Shown: one piece after another, positions 22,181 through 32,062 of the stretch
Position numbering within the stretch: the stretch's first letter is position 1
How the letters are laid out: each line of letters starts with the position of its first letter
Translations under genes and position numbers: made by a program
Source of the DNA: Crithidia fasciculata
Taxonomy: Eukaryota > Euglenozoa > Kinetoplastea > Trypanosomatida > Trypanosomatidae
Assembly (NCBI GenBank): GCA_000331325.2
Contig: CM003427.1
Coordinates: 958,501-1,022,500 of the forward strand
Direction: 5' to 3'
DNA: 64,000 nucleotides
Notes under the pieces: model-generated
What the model saw: the letters and a program-made list of their open reading frames with translations, nothing else
What the model was told of the DNA's origin: nothing
The model's database searches: none

Positions 22181-22735
22181 TTAATCGGCCAGCACCGCGA
22201 GAAATGGGTTCTGATAAATGATGTCGAGTCCCTCCACCACCTCGCTCATGGCGTCCATATCGGACGGAAACTCCTCGGTAAAAAAAGAGAAAAACGAGTC
22301 CGTGCGCGCGCGCTCGGTACCCTGTTTCCACCTCAGCGGGGAGAGCGAGATTGTTTTCATGTCCGAGTCCACCTCACGCGAAACCTGGCCCTCTTCGACG
22401 AACATGTTTTGACGGAACGAGACAACAATCTTGCGGCAGAGCTTGTTGTCGCTCACCTGCGAGAAAACCTGGAAGTCCGTGATCGCACGCACGATCTTCG
22501 GATCAATCGTTCCGTTCAGCAGGCTCGAGATCGGCGTCTCCGGGGAAGAGAGAACGCCTGACCAGAAGTTGCTCACGCTCTTCAGGAGTTCGTGGCGTTC
22601 GTGAAGCAGCGGCTCCATTTTGCTGCGGTACTCAAGACGCAGCGCTGTCGTTTCCTCGTCATCCTTGCGGTCGATAGCGACAAGCTCCTCAGTATACTTC
22701 GCAATTGCCTCGGCGGCCGTCTTGGAGAGCTCCAT
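22181..22735 (-). CDS. NAP/SET-family histone chaperone-like protein
   Basis: Encodes 184 aa from the ATG at 22735 (MELSKTAAEAIAKY). The order fits the nucleosome assembly protein fold: an N-terminal dimerisation helix with EYRSKMEPLLHERHELLKS, then FWSGVLSSPETPISSLLNGTIDPKIVRAITDF, then a beta region and SFFSFFTEEF near the end. NAP/SET proteins bind histones H2A-H2B or H3-H4. It is short for the family and lacks the usual long acidic C-terminal tail, ending FLAVLAD, so it is closer to the compact SET/NAP-like proteins or may have a specialised role. No frameshift is needed to explain it. Confidence 0.8.
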   Translation of the reverse strand: MELSKTAAEAIAKYTEELVAIDRKDDEETTALRLEYRSKMEPLLHERHELLKSVSNFWSGVLSSPETPISSLLNGTIDPKIVRAITDFQVFSQVSDNKLCRKIVVSFRQNMFVEEGQVSREVDSDMKTISLSPLRWKQGTERARTDSFFSFFTEEFPSDMDAMSEVVEGLDIIYQNPFLAVLAD

Positions 22736-23224
22736 TGTAAAAGACACTGAAAAAAATCTGTGTGATAAGAGCTCAAATGATTGTTCATTTTTTGTATTTT
22801 AAAGAAAAGTTGACAAAAACGGGAGAAGAGCGAAAGAGAGAGAAATAACGCATTTCCATGTACCGTCAAGCGGTGCATTGCAAAGCCCGCAGCTACCGGG
22901 AAACAGAGCTCCTTCTGAATACAAAATAAAGGGCTTTGCCTGTAAGCCGAAAAGACGGCGACAGGGCGGGCTTTCCTTTGTTGCTTTGCGTTGCACTTTC
23001 CGCAAACACACAGAGAGCAGAAAGAAAGCATTCTAAACCAAAGGTGGTTCTGCTCTATCACAACTCTCCGTTTAATGATCAAGATAAATATCATTTATTT
23101 TTTTCATTTTGTAGGCGTTTGCTGCTGTTGAGAAAGTTGGCTATTAGAGGAACAATAAAAAGGACGTCAGTGAATGGCAAAAGCAGGGAATACCTACGGT
23201 TATAACTTTTATTTTTTTGATGCT
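22736..23224. other. intergenic 0.49 kb
   Basis: No ATG-initiated gene is supported. Transcription is leftward, so this contains the COQ7 3' UTR and the NAP 5' flank. Confidence 0.55.
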
Positions 23225-23845
23225 CTAGATCCGTTTCGCCAGCGCAACCCCAACTTTACATGCCAGGCGGATGCCGTTGTAGAGAAGAGGGTACGCCGGG
23301 GCCTCGGCGGCGCCGTTCTGCTCGCCAAGTTCTTGGTGGTGCTTCTCCTCATCGCGGAACTTCACGATGTAGTTTTTGACGTCGATCCAGGCTTGCTTCT
23401 CAACGTCCGTTTCCTTCATCTCCACGCACTTGTCCTCTAGTTCTTCCAGCTCGCGAAGCTGGTCGTTGTAGTGATCGAAGATTGTTATTTCGACAGCGGC
23501 GTGGCAACACATCATGGCCTCCTTTCCCAGCATAGCGGTTCCAGCGCCAAGAAGAAAAGCGCCTACCTTGAAGAAAGGATCGAGCGTTGTCGTGCGCACA
23601 CCGTGGCGCTCTGCAAGCTCCGTCATCACACGGCGGTGTACAATCTCATCCGCAAGAATCTCCTGGGCGATTGGAACTGAGTCATCCAACGGCGACATCC
23701 ACTCCAGCTGGTGTCTCGCGATACGCACAGCGGCAACCTCGCCGGCGTGGTCCACACGCACCACTTCGTCGATTTTGCGCTGCTTCAGAGGCGCAGCAAA
23801 CACAGGGCCGAGTGCCACACGTGTCGGGCGGAAAGCAGATCTCAT
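23225..23845 (-). CDS. COQ7: demethoxyubiquinone hydroxylase (COQ7)
   Basis: Encodes 206 aa. COQ7 is the di-iron hydroxylase that converts demethoxyubiquinone to the direct precursor of ubiquinone in the inner mitochondrial membrane. The di-iron carboxylate ligands appear in order: Glu in DHAGEVAAVRI, EIVH (ExxH), Glu in CHAAVEITIFDHY and EEKHH (ExxH). The first about 20 residues (MRSAFRPTRVALGPVF) are basic without acidic residues and look like a mitochondrial presequence. Length and motif spacing match the family. On the minus strand a T/C-rich tract and CTGCTAG upstream of the ATG provide its own trans-splice signal. Third-position G/C bias is moderate. Confidence 0.95.
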   Translation of the reverse strand: MRSAFRPTRVALGPVFAAPLKQRKIDEVVRVDHAGEVAAVRIARHQLEWMSPLDDSVPIAQEILADEIVHRRVMTELAERHGVRTTTLDPFFKVGAFLLGAGTAMLGKEAMMCCHAAVEITIFDHYNDQLRELEELEDKCVEMKETDVEKQAWIDVKNYIVKFRDEEKHHQELGEQNGAAEAPAYPLLYNGIRLACKVGVALAKRI

Positions 23846-24031
23846 TGTTAATGGCTGGTCGATAGTGTAGCGCTAGCAGGTAATTTCGTTTTAGAAAAAA
23901 AGAATAAAGGCGGAAGGAGGATGAGACGGTATGAAGCGTGGATGCAAAAAGGTGCAGGCGAGTGTGACTTAAAATAGAAAAGTCTGGTAGTTACGACACG
24001 GTCATTCTACAAGTGGACTGACTGCGTTTTG

Positions 24032-24295
24032 TCAGCTTTCGTTGTTCTTCTCAATGGCAGTGCACGCATTAGGTCGCTGAGGAGTGATGCCTTTGTTTGT
24101 TCCTGAACAACCGGAGCACTTCTGGGGGGCAAAGTGCTTTCGGAAACGTTCATGAGGAAGCGGGGCAATGTAAAGCTTCCGGCGTGGTTTTAAGACACTT
24201 TTGCTACCGCGACTCGATTCAGCAGCGCTGCACTGCGAGTCGGCCTGTGCCTTTTCTGTTGCACGTGCCCGCAGTTTTGTCTCTGCAGCGCACAT
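24032..24295 (-). CDS. candidate small protein, 87 aa, first gene of the left array
   Basis: ATG-initiated frame. The N-terminal half is charged (MCAAETKLRARATEK); the second half has KPRRKLYIAPLPHERFRKHF followed by CSGCSG, a possible single metal-binding CxxC. Its composition is not explained by homopolymer DNA. On the minus strand a T14 tract (complement of 24341-24354) is followed within about 20 bases by several AGs (GCCCAGCAG) and then the ATG, the normal order for a trans-spliced gene; COQ7 downstream has a separate tract. I recognise no family. It could be a short conserved gene or chance coding in the strand-switch flank. Confidence 0.4.
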   Translation of the reverse strand: MCAAETKLRARATEKAQADSQCSAAESSRGSKSVLKPRRKLYIAPLPHERFRKHFAPQKCSGCSGTNKGITPQRPNACTAIEKNNES

Positions 24296-25230
24296 CGCTA
24301 CTAAGCTCGTTCGAAAGTCTCACGCACTGCTGGGCCTCGCAAAAAAAAAAAAAATACAAATAGCGTAACACCTATTGAATCAGCGCGAAGTCGGGTAAAG
24401 AAAGAGGGGGGGGGGTGAATTACGGTATCGCCCACTCTCTCTTCCGGCCACTCTAAATTGTTTCGCCTTTTTTTTTTTTGTGGCGCTTCTCCTCGGAGCC
24501 TGGAATTAAACCTGCGATGCAGGCGGGTTTGCCAGAAGTGTAAATGCCATGAACTACTTGCGCTACAAAATAAAACTTTTTAATAGCGAGCTACATTGGG
24601 CGACAAGAAGATCAGCTGAGTGGCGATGAAGCAGTTTTTAGCAAGTGCTGCAACAGCGAATTTTCTGAGCTGCGCGTCAAATCAGCAGCGGGAAATCAAC
24701 TGCGTCTGACTTTTAGTAAATTCCAATCGCTGCTTTAGCATATTCACCAAGCAGTCTTTTTAAATTCTGTTTCATACTTACAACTGTTTATGTTTGTGAT
24801 GCTTTATTGGACCGGTAGGCAAAAAAAAAAAAGAAAAATAAGTAGTTGTAAACGCAGAGTTCAATAAGGCGGTACATTACGTTATTTTTCTTCCTCGCTT
24901 CGTCTCGGTGTGCCATATATCCGTCGCAATTGCGAACAAAGTGAATAAGTGTGTGGTGTGCAATTCTGCGCTGCAGAAGAAGAGAAAGAGGCAGAACCTC
25001 TTGCAATGTTGTCAATAAGTGCCTTTTTGTCTTCTCCTTTTTTTTTTGCCTGAAAACACGTACTTCCCCTTACTATTTACTTTTTGTTGTCCGTTGAGTA
25101 TTTGCTTTTACAAGATTTCATTTTTTTTCTGCACCTCGCTGCCATCTGCAGGGGCTATTTATTCAAAGCTTAAAAGTTATTATCGATACCACAACCAAAA
25201 AAAAAAAAACAACTTTGGCGTATATCAATT
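24296..25230. promoter_or_regulatory. divergent strand-switch region (inferred Pol II start region)
   Basis: Genes to the left are on the minus strand and genes to the right on the plus strand, so transcription diverges from here. In trypanosomatids, divergent strand-switch regions carry variant histones and launch Pol II in both directions (established). The interval holds a G10 run (24406-24415), T and A runs and no tRNA. The plus-strand side ends in a T/C tract (about 25119-25140) and CTGCAG (AG 25150-25151), the likely splice acceptor of the aminopeptidase gene. No TATA-like core promoter is claimed. Confidence 0.7.
24406..24415 (+). promoter_or_regulatory. G10 tract in the strand-switch region
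   Basis: Ten consecutive G on the plus strand, the only pure G run of this length I found in the window. Poly(G) or GT-rich tracts have been linked to transcription start regions in trypanosomatids; here the assignment rests on position only. Confidence 0.4.
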
Positions 25231-26586
25231 ATGGCCACTCTTAAGTCCGATCATGCTGTGAGCATGGCGAAGGAGTTTGTCCACTTTATGAACCAGGCTG
25301 TCACTCCGTTCCACGCAGTGCAGACTGTTGCAGCGATGTTGCAAAGCGCCGGCTTTTCGCAGCTCGATGAGGGAAAGGCGTGGCCCGAGATCACTCCGGG
25401 TGGCAAGTACTATCTGACTCGAAACGGCTCCAGTATTGTTGCGTTCTCCGTGGGTGGGAAGTACGATCCCGCAACAGGAGTTAAAATTGTCGGCGCACAT
25501 ACAGACTCACCGAACTTCTTGCTCAAGCCGCGGACCAAGTCCACCTCGGTTAACTACCAGCGCGTAGCCGTGCAATGCTACGGCGGCGGCCTGTGGCACT
25601 CTTGGTTCGACCGTGATCTCACAGTCGCCGGACGAGTCGTTATTTCGCGAGAGCGTCTCGAGGAAAAAATCATTAAAATTGACAAGCCGATAATGCGAAT
25701 TCCCAACATCGCAATTCACTTGACATCAGCAAAGGAGCGTGAGGGCTTCTCACCGAACAAGGAAACGCACCTTGTCCCGGTCATCTGCACCGAAATCGCG
25801 CACAAAATCGCGCAGCTGGACGAAAAAGAACCCGAGGGCTCTGCGCATTGTGTCGCGCTCATGAAAGCCGTTGCAGCTGAGGCGGGCTGCAAGCCGGAGG
25901 AAATTGTAGATTTTGACCTCAGCGTCATCGACACGCAGCCGGCTGCCATTGGCGGAATTTACGACGAGTTTATTTTCTCGCCGCGTTTGGACAACCTAAT
26001 TTCCTGCTACTGCGCAGTAAAGGCTATCATCGACGCCGGATCACTGGAAAACGACTCAATGGTGCGCATGATTTGTTTGTTCGATCACGAAGAGTGCGGA
26101 TCGAATTCTCCTCAAGGTGCCGCAGGTTCGCTCGTCCCAGACATTATCGAGCATCTGGTTTCCAGTAAGACGTTGCGTGCGACCTTAATAGCAAACTCAT
26201 TTTTGCTCTCTGTTGATGGGGCACACGGTTGCCACCCAAATTACACCGACAAACACGAAAACGCGCACAGGCCGGCCCTCCACGAAGGTCCGGTGATTAA
26301 GTACAACGCTAATGTACGCTACGCCACGAATGGCTTGACGGCAGCCGTTGTGAAGAACTTGGCTAAGAAGGCTGATGTGCCAATTCAGGAGTTCGTCGTG
26401 CGCAACGACTCACCGTGCGGCTCGACAATTGGCCCCATTCTTTCGACGCTTTCTGGAATTAAGACTGCTGATATCGGCAACCCGATGATTAGCATGCATA
26501 GTGTTCGTGAGATGTGCGGCACGCTTGACGTGTACTACATGACGAAGCTGATCGAGTCATTCTTCGTCAACTACGAGAACCCATAG
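25231..26586 (+). CDS. aspartyl aminopeptidase (M18)
   Basis: Encodes 451 aa, typical of the M18 family, which removes N-terminal Asp/Glu from peptides in the cytosol. The di-zinc ligand motifs are present in order: VGAHTDSPNF (His), RLDNLISC (Asp), FDHEECGS (catalytic Glu and ligand Glu), SVDGAHGCHPNY, and MHSVREMCGT near the C-terminus (final His). Length and motif order match DNPEP-type enzymes. It is the first gene of the rightward array. Codon use is markedly less G/C-biased than in distant genes: 26 of the first 40 codons end in G or C by my count. Confidence 0.96.
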   Translation: MATLKSDHAVSMAKEFVHFMNQAVTPFHAVQTVAAMLQSAGFSQLDEGKAWPEITPGGKYYLTRNGSSIVAFSVGGKYDPATGVKIVGAHTDSPNFLLKPRTKSTSVNYQRVAVQCYGGGLWHSWFDRDLTVAGRVVISRERLEEKIIKIDKPIMRIPNIAIHLTSAKEREGFSPNKETHLVPVICTEIAHKIAQLDEKEPEGSAHCVALMKAVAAEAGCKPEEIVDFDLSVIDTQPAAIGGIYDEFIFSPRLDNLISCYCAVKAIIDAGSLENDSMVRMICLFDHEECGSNSPQGAAGSLVPDIIEHLVSSKTLRATLIANSFLLSVDGAHGCHPNYTDKHENAHRPALHEGPVIKYNANVRYATNGLTAAVVKNLAKKADVPIQEFVVRNDSPCGSTIGPILSTLSGIKTADIGNPMISMHSVREMCGTLDVYYMTKLIESFFVNYENP

Positions 26587-27694
26587 TTTTTCTTTTTCCC
26601 TTATGAGGCTCCCAGATATTATGAGAGAGTGTATTTTTATTTGGCTGCACTCTTTCAGAGTAAAAGCAAGACAAGAGACTGCGGCATAATAATTTGATCC
26701 GATTTATGGCGGTTTTTTGTCGCGTGTTTTCTTTCGGACCAGACGCGGTTCCTTTATTCTCTTACTTTTTTTTCCCCCAGGGTTTCAGTTCTAGCAGCCT
26801 ACACAAGCATGCTTTGCAATGCTTGATGTGGCGTTTATGAGCGCCGTTGCTATCGTCAAAATTTAACTTTTATTTTTTTTTCTCTGCATCGTTTTCCTAG
26901 CGACAGCAAGGGGAAAAAAAATTCGCCGTGAGCGACCGGACGGTTCCTCACCAAAGTTTTTTTTTTGCCATTTTGCAACGCATCCTTTGCTGATAGGAGA
27001 CACTGGGTTGTTTCCGAGGCAGTGCTACTATACCCTTATTCTTCGCTCTTATTTTGTTGGTCGAAGAGGATGCAGATCTTGCATCAACAATGCTTGTTGT
27101 TATGACTTGAATATTTTTGTTACGTCAGGCACATGTTACAAAAATGCAGATTTTGTTCTCACCTTTGAAGAATTTATATCAGCTGAACAAAAACTGTGAG
27201 AATATGAGGGGATAGGAATTTGTAGCATCTAAGGTGCCGAAAAGAAATTAAAAAAAAAACCCGCTGTTTTCTTACAAGAGTCGCCAAATTTCTCTTGCGC
27301 TGGAAGTAAGTACTATTATCAGCAAAATTTGCTTTAAGGCTATGCTGCTTGTGATGCTCTTTCTAAGTCTAAGGAACACTGTGATAATCTCAAGTTGTGG
27401 TGCAAGGACAGGGAGCAGTGTTATTTGCGTAAACATTGGATCTGCTGCTTTTTTTAATACTCTGCGAAATATGCTTTCGATACTCACTATAAATGCTAGC
27501 TATTTTTAATTATCACTATCATCGTCTCTCTTTCTCTCCCTCTCTCCTCCTGTTCGTTCTTCTGTTGTCGTCATTTTTGCGCCTGCTGTTGCAATTGCGT
27601 ACAACTTACTCACTATTATCTGCTTTGCATGCTGCATTGCTTTAAAAATAAAAACCCTTTTTTTGTAATGTGCAGTTCCTAGAAGTCTCTCAAA
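26587..27694. other. intergenic 1.1 kb, AT-rich
   Basis: The most AT-rich gap on the right side. Short open frames here lack an ATG start or are low in complexity. It ends with a T-rich tract and TGCAG (AG 27674-27675), the likely splice acceptor of eL39, 19 bases before its ATG. Confidence 0.55.
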
Positions 27695-27850
27695 ATGGGT
27701 CGCTTCAAGCCTCTCGCGGTGAAGAAGAAGTACGCGAAGAAGATGAACCAGAACAAGCCGGTTCCGTACTGGATCCGCCTGCGCACTGGTAACCGCATCA
27801 AGTGGAACGAGAAGCGCCGCCACTGGCGCCGCACGAAGCTGAACTACTAA
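27695..27850 (+). CDS. RPL39: large-subunit ribosomal protein eL39
   Basis: Encodes 51 aa, exactly the length of eL39 in other eukaryotes. The protein is strongly basic, begins [16 protein letters not shown] and ends [11 protein letters not shown], matching the conserved RRHWRRTKL end of the family; the [10 protein letters not shown] segment matches the central motif. eL39 lines the peptide exit tunnel of the 60S subunit. It is too short to be flagged by length alone but has near-perfect G/C third positions, unlike the AT-rich DNA on both sides, as expected for a highly expressed gene. Confidence 0.96.
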
Positions 27851-28548
27851 GTAGCTTTAGTACAGGAACAAACACTTTGGTTTCTCATTTCTGTTTCACT
27901 ATGTAGGTGATACATTTTAAAGACACTCAACAAATAACAATACCGACAAACAAGAAGAGGAGATGCTGGCGAACGCGATCCGTTTTTTCCGCCGGAAAAG
28001 ATTCTATTGTGCCGTAAAAGGCAGTGTCGGGGGAAAAAGAAGAGGGCAGGAGGGGATCTTCCGCCTCTTTTTTGATAGTGAGCTTCTCAGACTAGATGAG
28101 TGCTTCTATGCGGCGTTGTGCAGCGGATACGTAGCTTCGTGCTTTCCAAGGACGTTTTCCTCATTTACGCAGCACCCAACTTGACCTTGAGTCGCTTGCT
28201 GGATGGGGAGATAAGTGGCGAAAGGCAATCAGAAAAAAACGAATTTTCGTGAAATGGAAACTTTGTGACAAGCTTTAACATCAATACTTTTCGCTACTTT
28301 CAACTGTTTTTCTTCCTTTTTTTATTCACTCTAAACAGGAACTTTAACCCGTGCAGCCTCCTTTGCATACACAGGCCTTGCACGCTGCTCCAGAAAAAAA
28401 AAAACCTCCCTTTCACAAAGCACACGCACACACACACAACAAAAAAATATTAATCAGTCGTGCTTATTAAAGCGAGAGCATACACCGCGGTTGCACTTGA
28501 ATATACACAAACAAAGAGACAACGTACACACACTGGTATCAATCTAAA
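27851..28548. other. intergenic 0.7 kb
   Basis: No supported gene. T/C-rich stretches around 28290-28330 are followed by A runs and a CA run at 28418-28440 before the kinesin ATG. Confidence 0.55.
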
Positions 28549-30321
28549 ATGGTGCGTTCTATTGACCCGTCCTCCCGCGTGCAGGTTTCCGTGCGGGTTC
28601 GCCCGGTCGGAAAAGGCGATCAAAACAACGATCAGCTTGCTGTGCGGAGTGAAGGAAGCTGCGACATACAAGTCGATGATGACAAAGCCAAGCGTTCCTA
28701 CCGCTTCGACCACGTGTTCAGTGGCGGGCAGGAGGAGGTGTTCGAGACGATCGGGCGGCCGATGGTGGAGGAGGCGTACAAGGGCTTCAACGTGTGCCTG
28801 TTCGCGTACGGGCAGACGGGCAGCGGCAAGACATACAGCCTGCTGGGCGACGTGGGAAACGAGGAGCGCGAGGGCGTGGCGCCGCGGTTCGTGCGGTGCC
28901 TGTTTGACGAGGCGCAGCGCATGGTGGACGAGGATGCGGACCTGACGATCCGCGTGTCGCTGTCGATGATCGAGGTGTACATGGAGAAGGTGCGCGACCT
29001 GCTGGCGCCGCGGCAGCGCGGGCAGGAGCCGGAGTCGCTGGAGATCCACGAGGACCCGCGGCGGCGCGTGTACGTGAAAGGCGCAAGCGTGCACCAGGTG
29101 CTGAGCGCGGAGCGGATGATGGAGCTGCTGCGCGCCGGCAACGCGAACCGGCAGACGGCGGAGACAAAGATGAACGAAACGAGCTCGCGGTCGCATGCGA
29201 TCATGCAGATCTCGCTCTCGCAGGAGTTCGAGTCTGTGGGGAAGAAGGACCTGGAGTGCGTTGTGTCGCTGGTTGACCTTGCGGGCAGCGAGCGGCAGAC
29301 GAAGACGGAGTCGACGGGGCAGCAGTTTGAGGAGGCGAAGAAGATCAACCACTCGCTGCTGATGCTGGGCCGCGCGCTGAACTCGTTCAGTGAGCGCAAG
29401 GGCGGCGACGCGTTCATCTCGCTGCGGGAGTCGAAGCTGACGCGGCTGCTGTCGGAGAGCTTTGGCGGCAACAGCAAGACGTGGATGCTGGCGACGGTGT
29501 CGCCGACGGCCTTCAACCTGACGGAGTCCGTCTCCACGCTCGACTACGCGACCAACGCGATGGCCATCACCAACAAGGCGAAGGTAAACAAGAGCTCCAA
29601 AGATTTAGAGTACAACGATCTGGTGAAGCTGCGGGCGTACCTCGACGGCTGCATTACCCGCGAAACCGGGCTGATCGATGTCTACGACAACGACTCAGCC
29701 GATCTGAAGGCAGAGATTGGTGCGCTTCACCGGGAGTTACTGGCGTTGAATGATAGCAAGATGGAGTCGGAGTTGCAGGATGCTCTGGCGGAGCGAAACG
29801 CTCTGGTATCTGCCTTGGTCGACAAGCTAGCGGCGAACGTAGAGGACGGCAGCGACCGCGTGCCCTTAGTGTGCTTCTGCGGGACGTGCAAGACGTCTCT
29901 AGGTGGGATTCCGTTAGGCTCGTACGAGGTGAACACGCTGGTCGTGCCGTTTTATGACCTGGTGGGCCCTCCGCCGCTGCTGCAGTGCAATTTACACCTG
30001 CAACTGACTCCCGGGGAAGAAGTGATGGTGGTGGTTGAGCTAGTGGAGCTGCACCATCTGCCCGACTTTGCCAGCGAGGGTGTGCGTGTCTCGATCTGGT
30101 TTGATGGACAGGAAGGGAGCCGCGTGACGACCCCGATCGCGCCTTCAAATGGTGGAAACCCGAAGCTCAACTTCAAGCAAGTGTATGTGCTGGGACCGAT
30201 GACGGAGAGGCTGCAGCATTTTTTGTCTGTGGACTCGCTGTACCTGCAAGTGGAGGGCATAACGAGCACCATGATGAACACCCTCGATGTCGGCGACGCC
30301 GGGAACCAGTGCCTTTCGTAG
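28549..30321 (+). CDS. kinesin, N-terminal motor (copy 1)
   Basis: Encodes 590 aa. The motor spans about residues 8-345: VQVSVRVRP start, P-loop AYGQTGSGKT (Lys94), switch I NETSSRSH (209-216), switch II DLAGSER (243-249). All nucleotide-binding motifs are intact, so it should be an active microtubule ATPase. After the motor comes a short charged helical region (about 350-435) and a beta-rich tail (about 445-590) that looks C2-like by pattern of hydrophobic strands (inference). I cannot place it in a named kinesin family. Bases 28690-29579 are nearly identical to the next kinesin gene, while the first 47 codons and everything after the motor differ. The motor block has near-saturated G/C third positions; the flanks do not. 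Confidence 0.93.
   Translation: MVRSIDPSSRVQVSVRVRPVGKGDQNNDQLAVRSEGSCDIQVDDDKAKRSYRFDHVFSGGQEEVFETIGRPMVEEAYKGFNVCLFAYGQTGSGKTYSLLGDVGNEEREGVAPRFVRCLFDEAQRMVDEDADLTIRVSLSMIEVYMEKVRDLLAPRQRGQEPESLEIHEDPRRRVYVKGASVHQVLSAERMMELLRAGNANRQTAETKMNETSSRSHAIMQISLSQEFESVGKKDLECVVSLVDLAGSERQTKTESTGQQFEEAKKINHSLLMLGRALNSFSERKGGDAFISLRESKLTRLLSESFGGNSKTWMLATVSPTAFNLTESVSTLDYATNAMAITNKAKVNKSSKDLEYNDLVKLRAYLDGCITRETGLIDVYDNDSADLKAEIGALHRELLALNDSKMESELQDALAERNALVSALVDKLAANVEDGSDRVPLVCFCGTCKTSLGGIPLGSYEVNTLVVPFYDLVGPPPLLQCNLHLQLTPGEEVMVVVELVELHHLPDFASEGVRVSIWFDGQEGSRVTTPIAPSNGGNPKLNFKQVYVLGPMTERLQHFLSVDSLYLQVEGITSTMMNTLDVGDAGNQCLS
28690..29579 (+). repeat. 890-bp motor block shared with the second kinesin gene (copy 1)
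   Basis: Matches 32198-33087 at a fixed offset of 3508 bases with three differences found by eye (28935, 29031, 29085), all synonymous. The edges are abrupt: identity falls immediately outside. Best read as a gene-conversion tract or recent exon-like replacement. Confidence 0.93.
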
Positions 30322-32062
30322 CATTACTTTTCTTAGCGTTAGATCGCAGAGTCAGTAATTTGCACATTCTTTCCTGTGCTGCTGGCTCCTCAACTGCAAC
30401 GAAGACCTACAAAGGGGTAGCGAATCCGCTACTTTTGACGGGCACTGCGGTGATTCGCGGTTATAGCTTGGCAATGAGAAAGTTCTGTGATGGGAAGAAA
30501 GAAAGAAACGGTAACCGTCACGTTTTCGTCGCTCTGCTTCACATGCCACAGCGGGTCTACTGGAGCTTTAGGCGAGATAAGCTTCTGTTTTCTGAAATGA
30601 ACGTTCTGGCTTTTTCAAAAAGGACTCTTCGTCACGTCCTGTTGGGTTGTACCGCTTCTCTGGCCACTTTCAAACAACCAAGGTAGAGATTTTTCATCTT
30701 TTCTCCTTTACTGCTCACATGTATCAAGATAGTTATACACTTGCTTTCCGTTGTTTTCCATGTTGTCTTATTTTTTTTTTTATTTTGAGAGAATAGGACG
30801 GTGCGCTCTTCAGGATTTGCCTAGTGCTTTCCGCCTTCTGCTGCTGTCGCTTCTGCTTTTACTGCGACATAGAGGAGGACCCCTCTCTCTTTGTACTTTG
30901 GATTTTTGTTGTGCGGTATCCGCACGACTACAGCTGCTCCTAGCAATGTTCCACTCGGTTCGCTAACAACATCAACAAAGAAAAAACAACTCGGTGTCCA
31001 TCAAAAAAGACATGTTGTCAGGTTTTAGTAACTTCTGCTGTCCGCGGCGCTTTTGTTTCGCACAGGATACTAGACAGTGTATCTGAGTAGCGCGGTTCTA
31101 CCCCGCTCATTTCTCGCCTTGTACTCCGTCTGTGACGCGTCAGCGGGAACCGAAGCCGCTCGACTCCCGTTCTTATTGCTCTGAACAGCTTTTAACTAAG
31201 TTTCCTGTCTCTTCTTTCACTCTCTCCCGTTTCCATATCCTGCGCACATGCTGCATGGTCCATGTCTAATTTTGTCGAAGAGCTGCGACGCAGCCGACTC
31301 CCATTTGGAGCTCTGTCTTCCGCATTTATGTATTGTGTCAAAAGGCCCATATATTACACCACGCGCTTCTTTCCCTTCTGTTAGATTTCGCAAGGTGCGA
31401 AGTAGAGAGTCCGCGTCGTCGCGTAACTCCTCACGGACACGCCGCGATAAGAAAGTGCAACGCCTTGCTACTCCACCTCTGCCGTCGACTGACTCTTTCT
31501 ACATCTTCTGATATTCGCTTGCAATTTTGCTTTCCTCTATCCTACTCTTTTCCACCAGGCTCAGCACTTTGGGATCGACGAGCGAGTTTGCTTTTCTACG
31601 CGTTAGCTCCGCGCAACGACCTACTTCGAAATCTGGTCTCGTGCCTTTCTTTATTTTGTGTACTTTTATCTTTCGTTGCGGTGCTTGGGCTCCCGTGGCA
31701 CGGTGCGCTTCATCTGACACTTCCTCCTTGGTGCTCGCCACGCAAAGGTCCGTCTGCTATTTTTTATCGTGGTCACTTTGGCTTCTGCGATACACACTGA
31801 TATACGTACGCTTCTCTTCTGCTTCTCTCGTCCTTAGAGGTCACCCTCCGCTTTCTTCTTTCCTTGTTTTCTTGAACATAATACGTTTAACTAGCCCTCA
31901 CATCACCGCGTTCTGGCTCAACTTGCCTGATTCCGCAGCACCGACAGCTGCTCGCACATCTGTGACGGACGCACCGCACTTCAAAAAGGAGCAATCTCCG
32001 CCACAACACCACCACCGCCACTAGCAACAGAAAGAAACAACAACGCAGTCCTTTCGCAGCCA
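30322..32062. other. intergenic 1.7 kb between the kinesin genes
   Basis: No supported gene. T/C-rich on the plus strand, especially 30.7-30.95 and 31.3-31.9 kb. An 80-codon frame on the minus strand starts with GTG and is judged spurious. A short pyrimidine stretch and CGCAG lie just before the second kinesin ATG. The gap shows no obvious similarity to the flanks of the first kinesin, so the duplication does not extend into it. Confidence 0.55.
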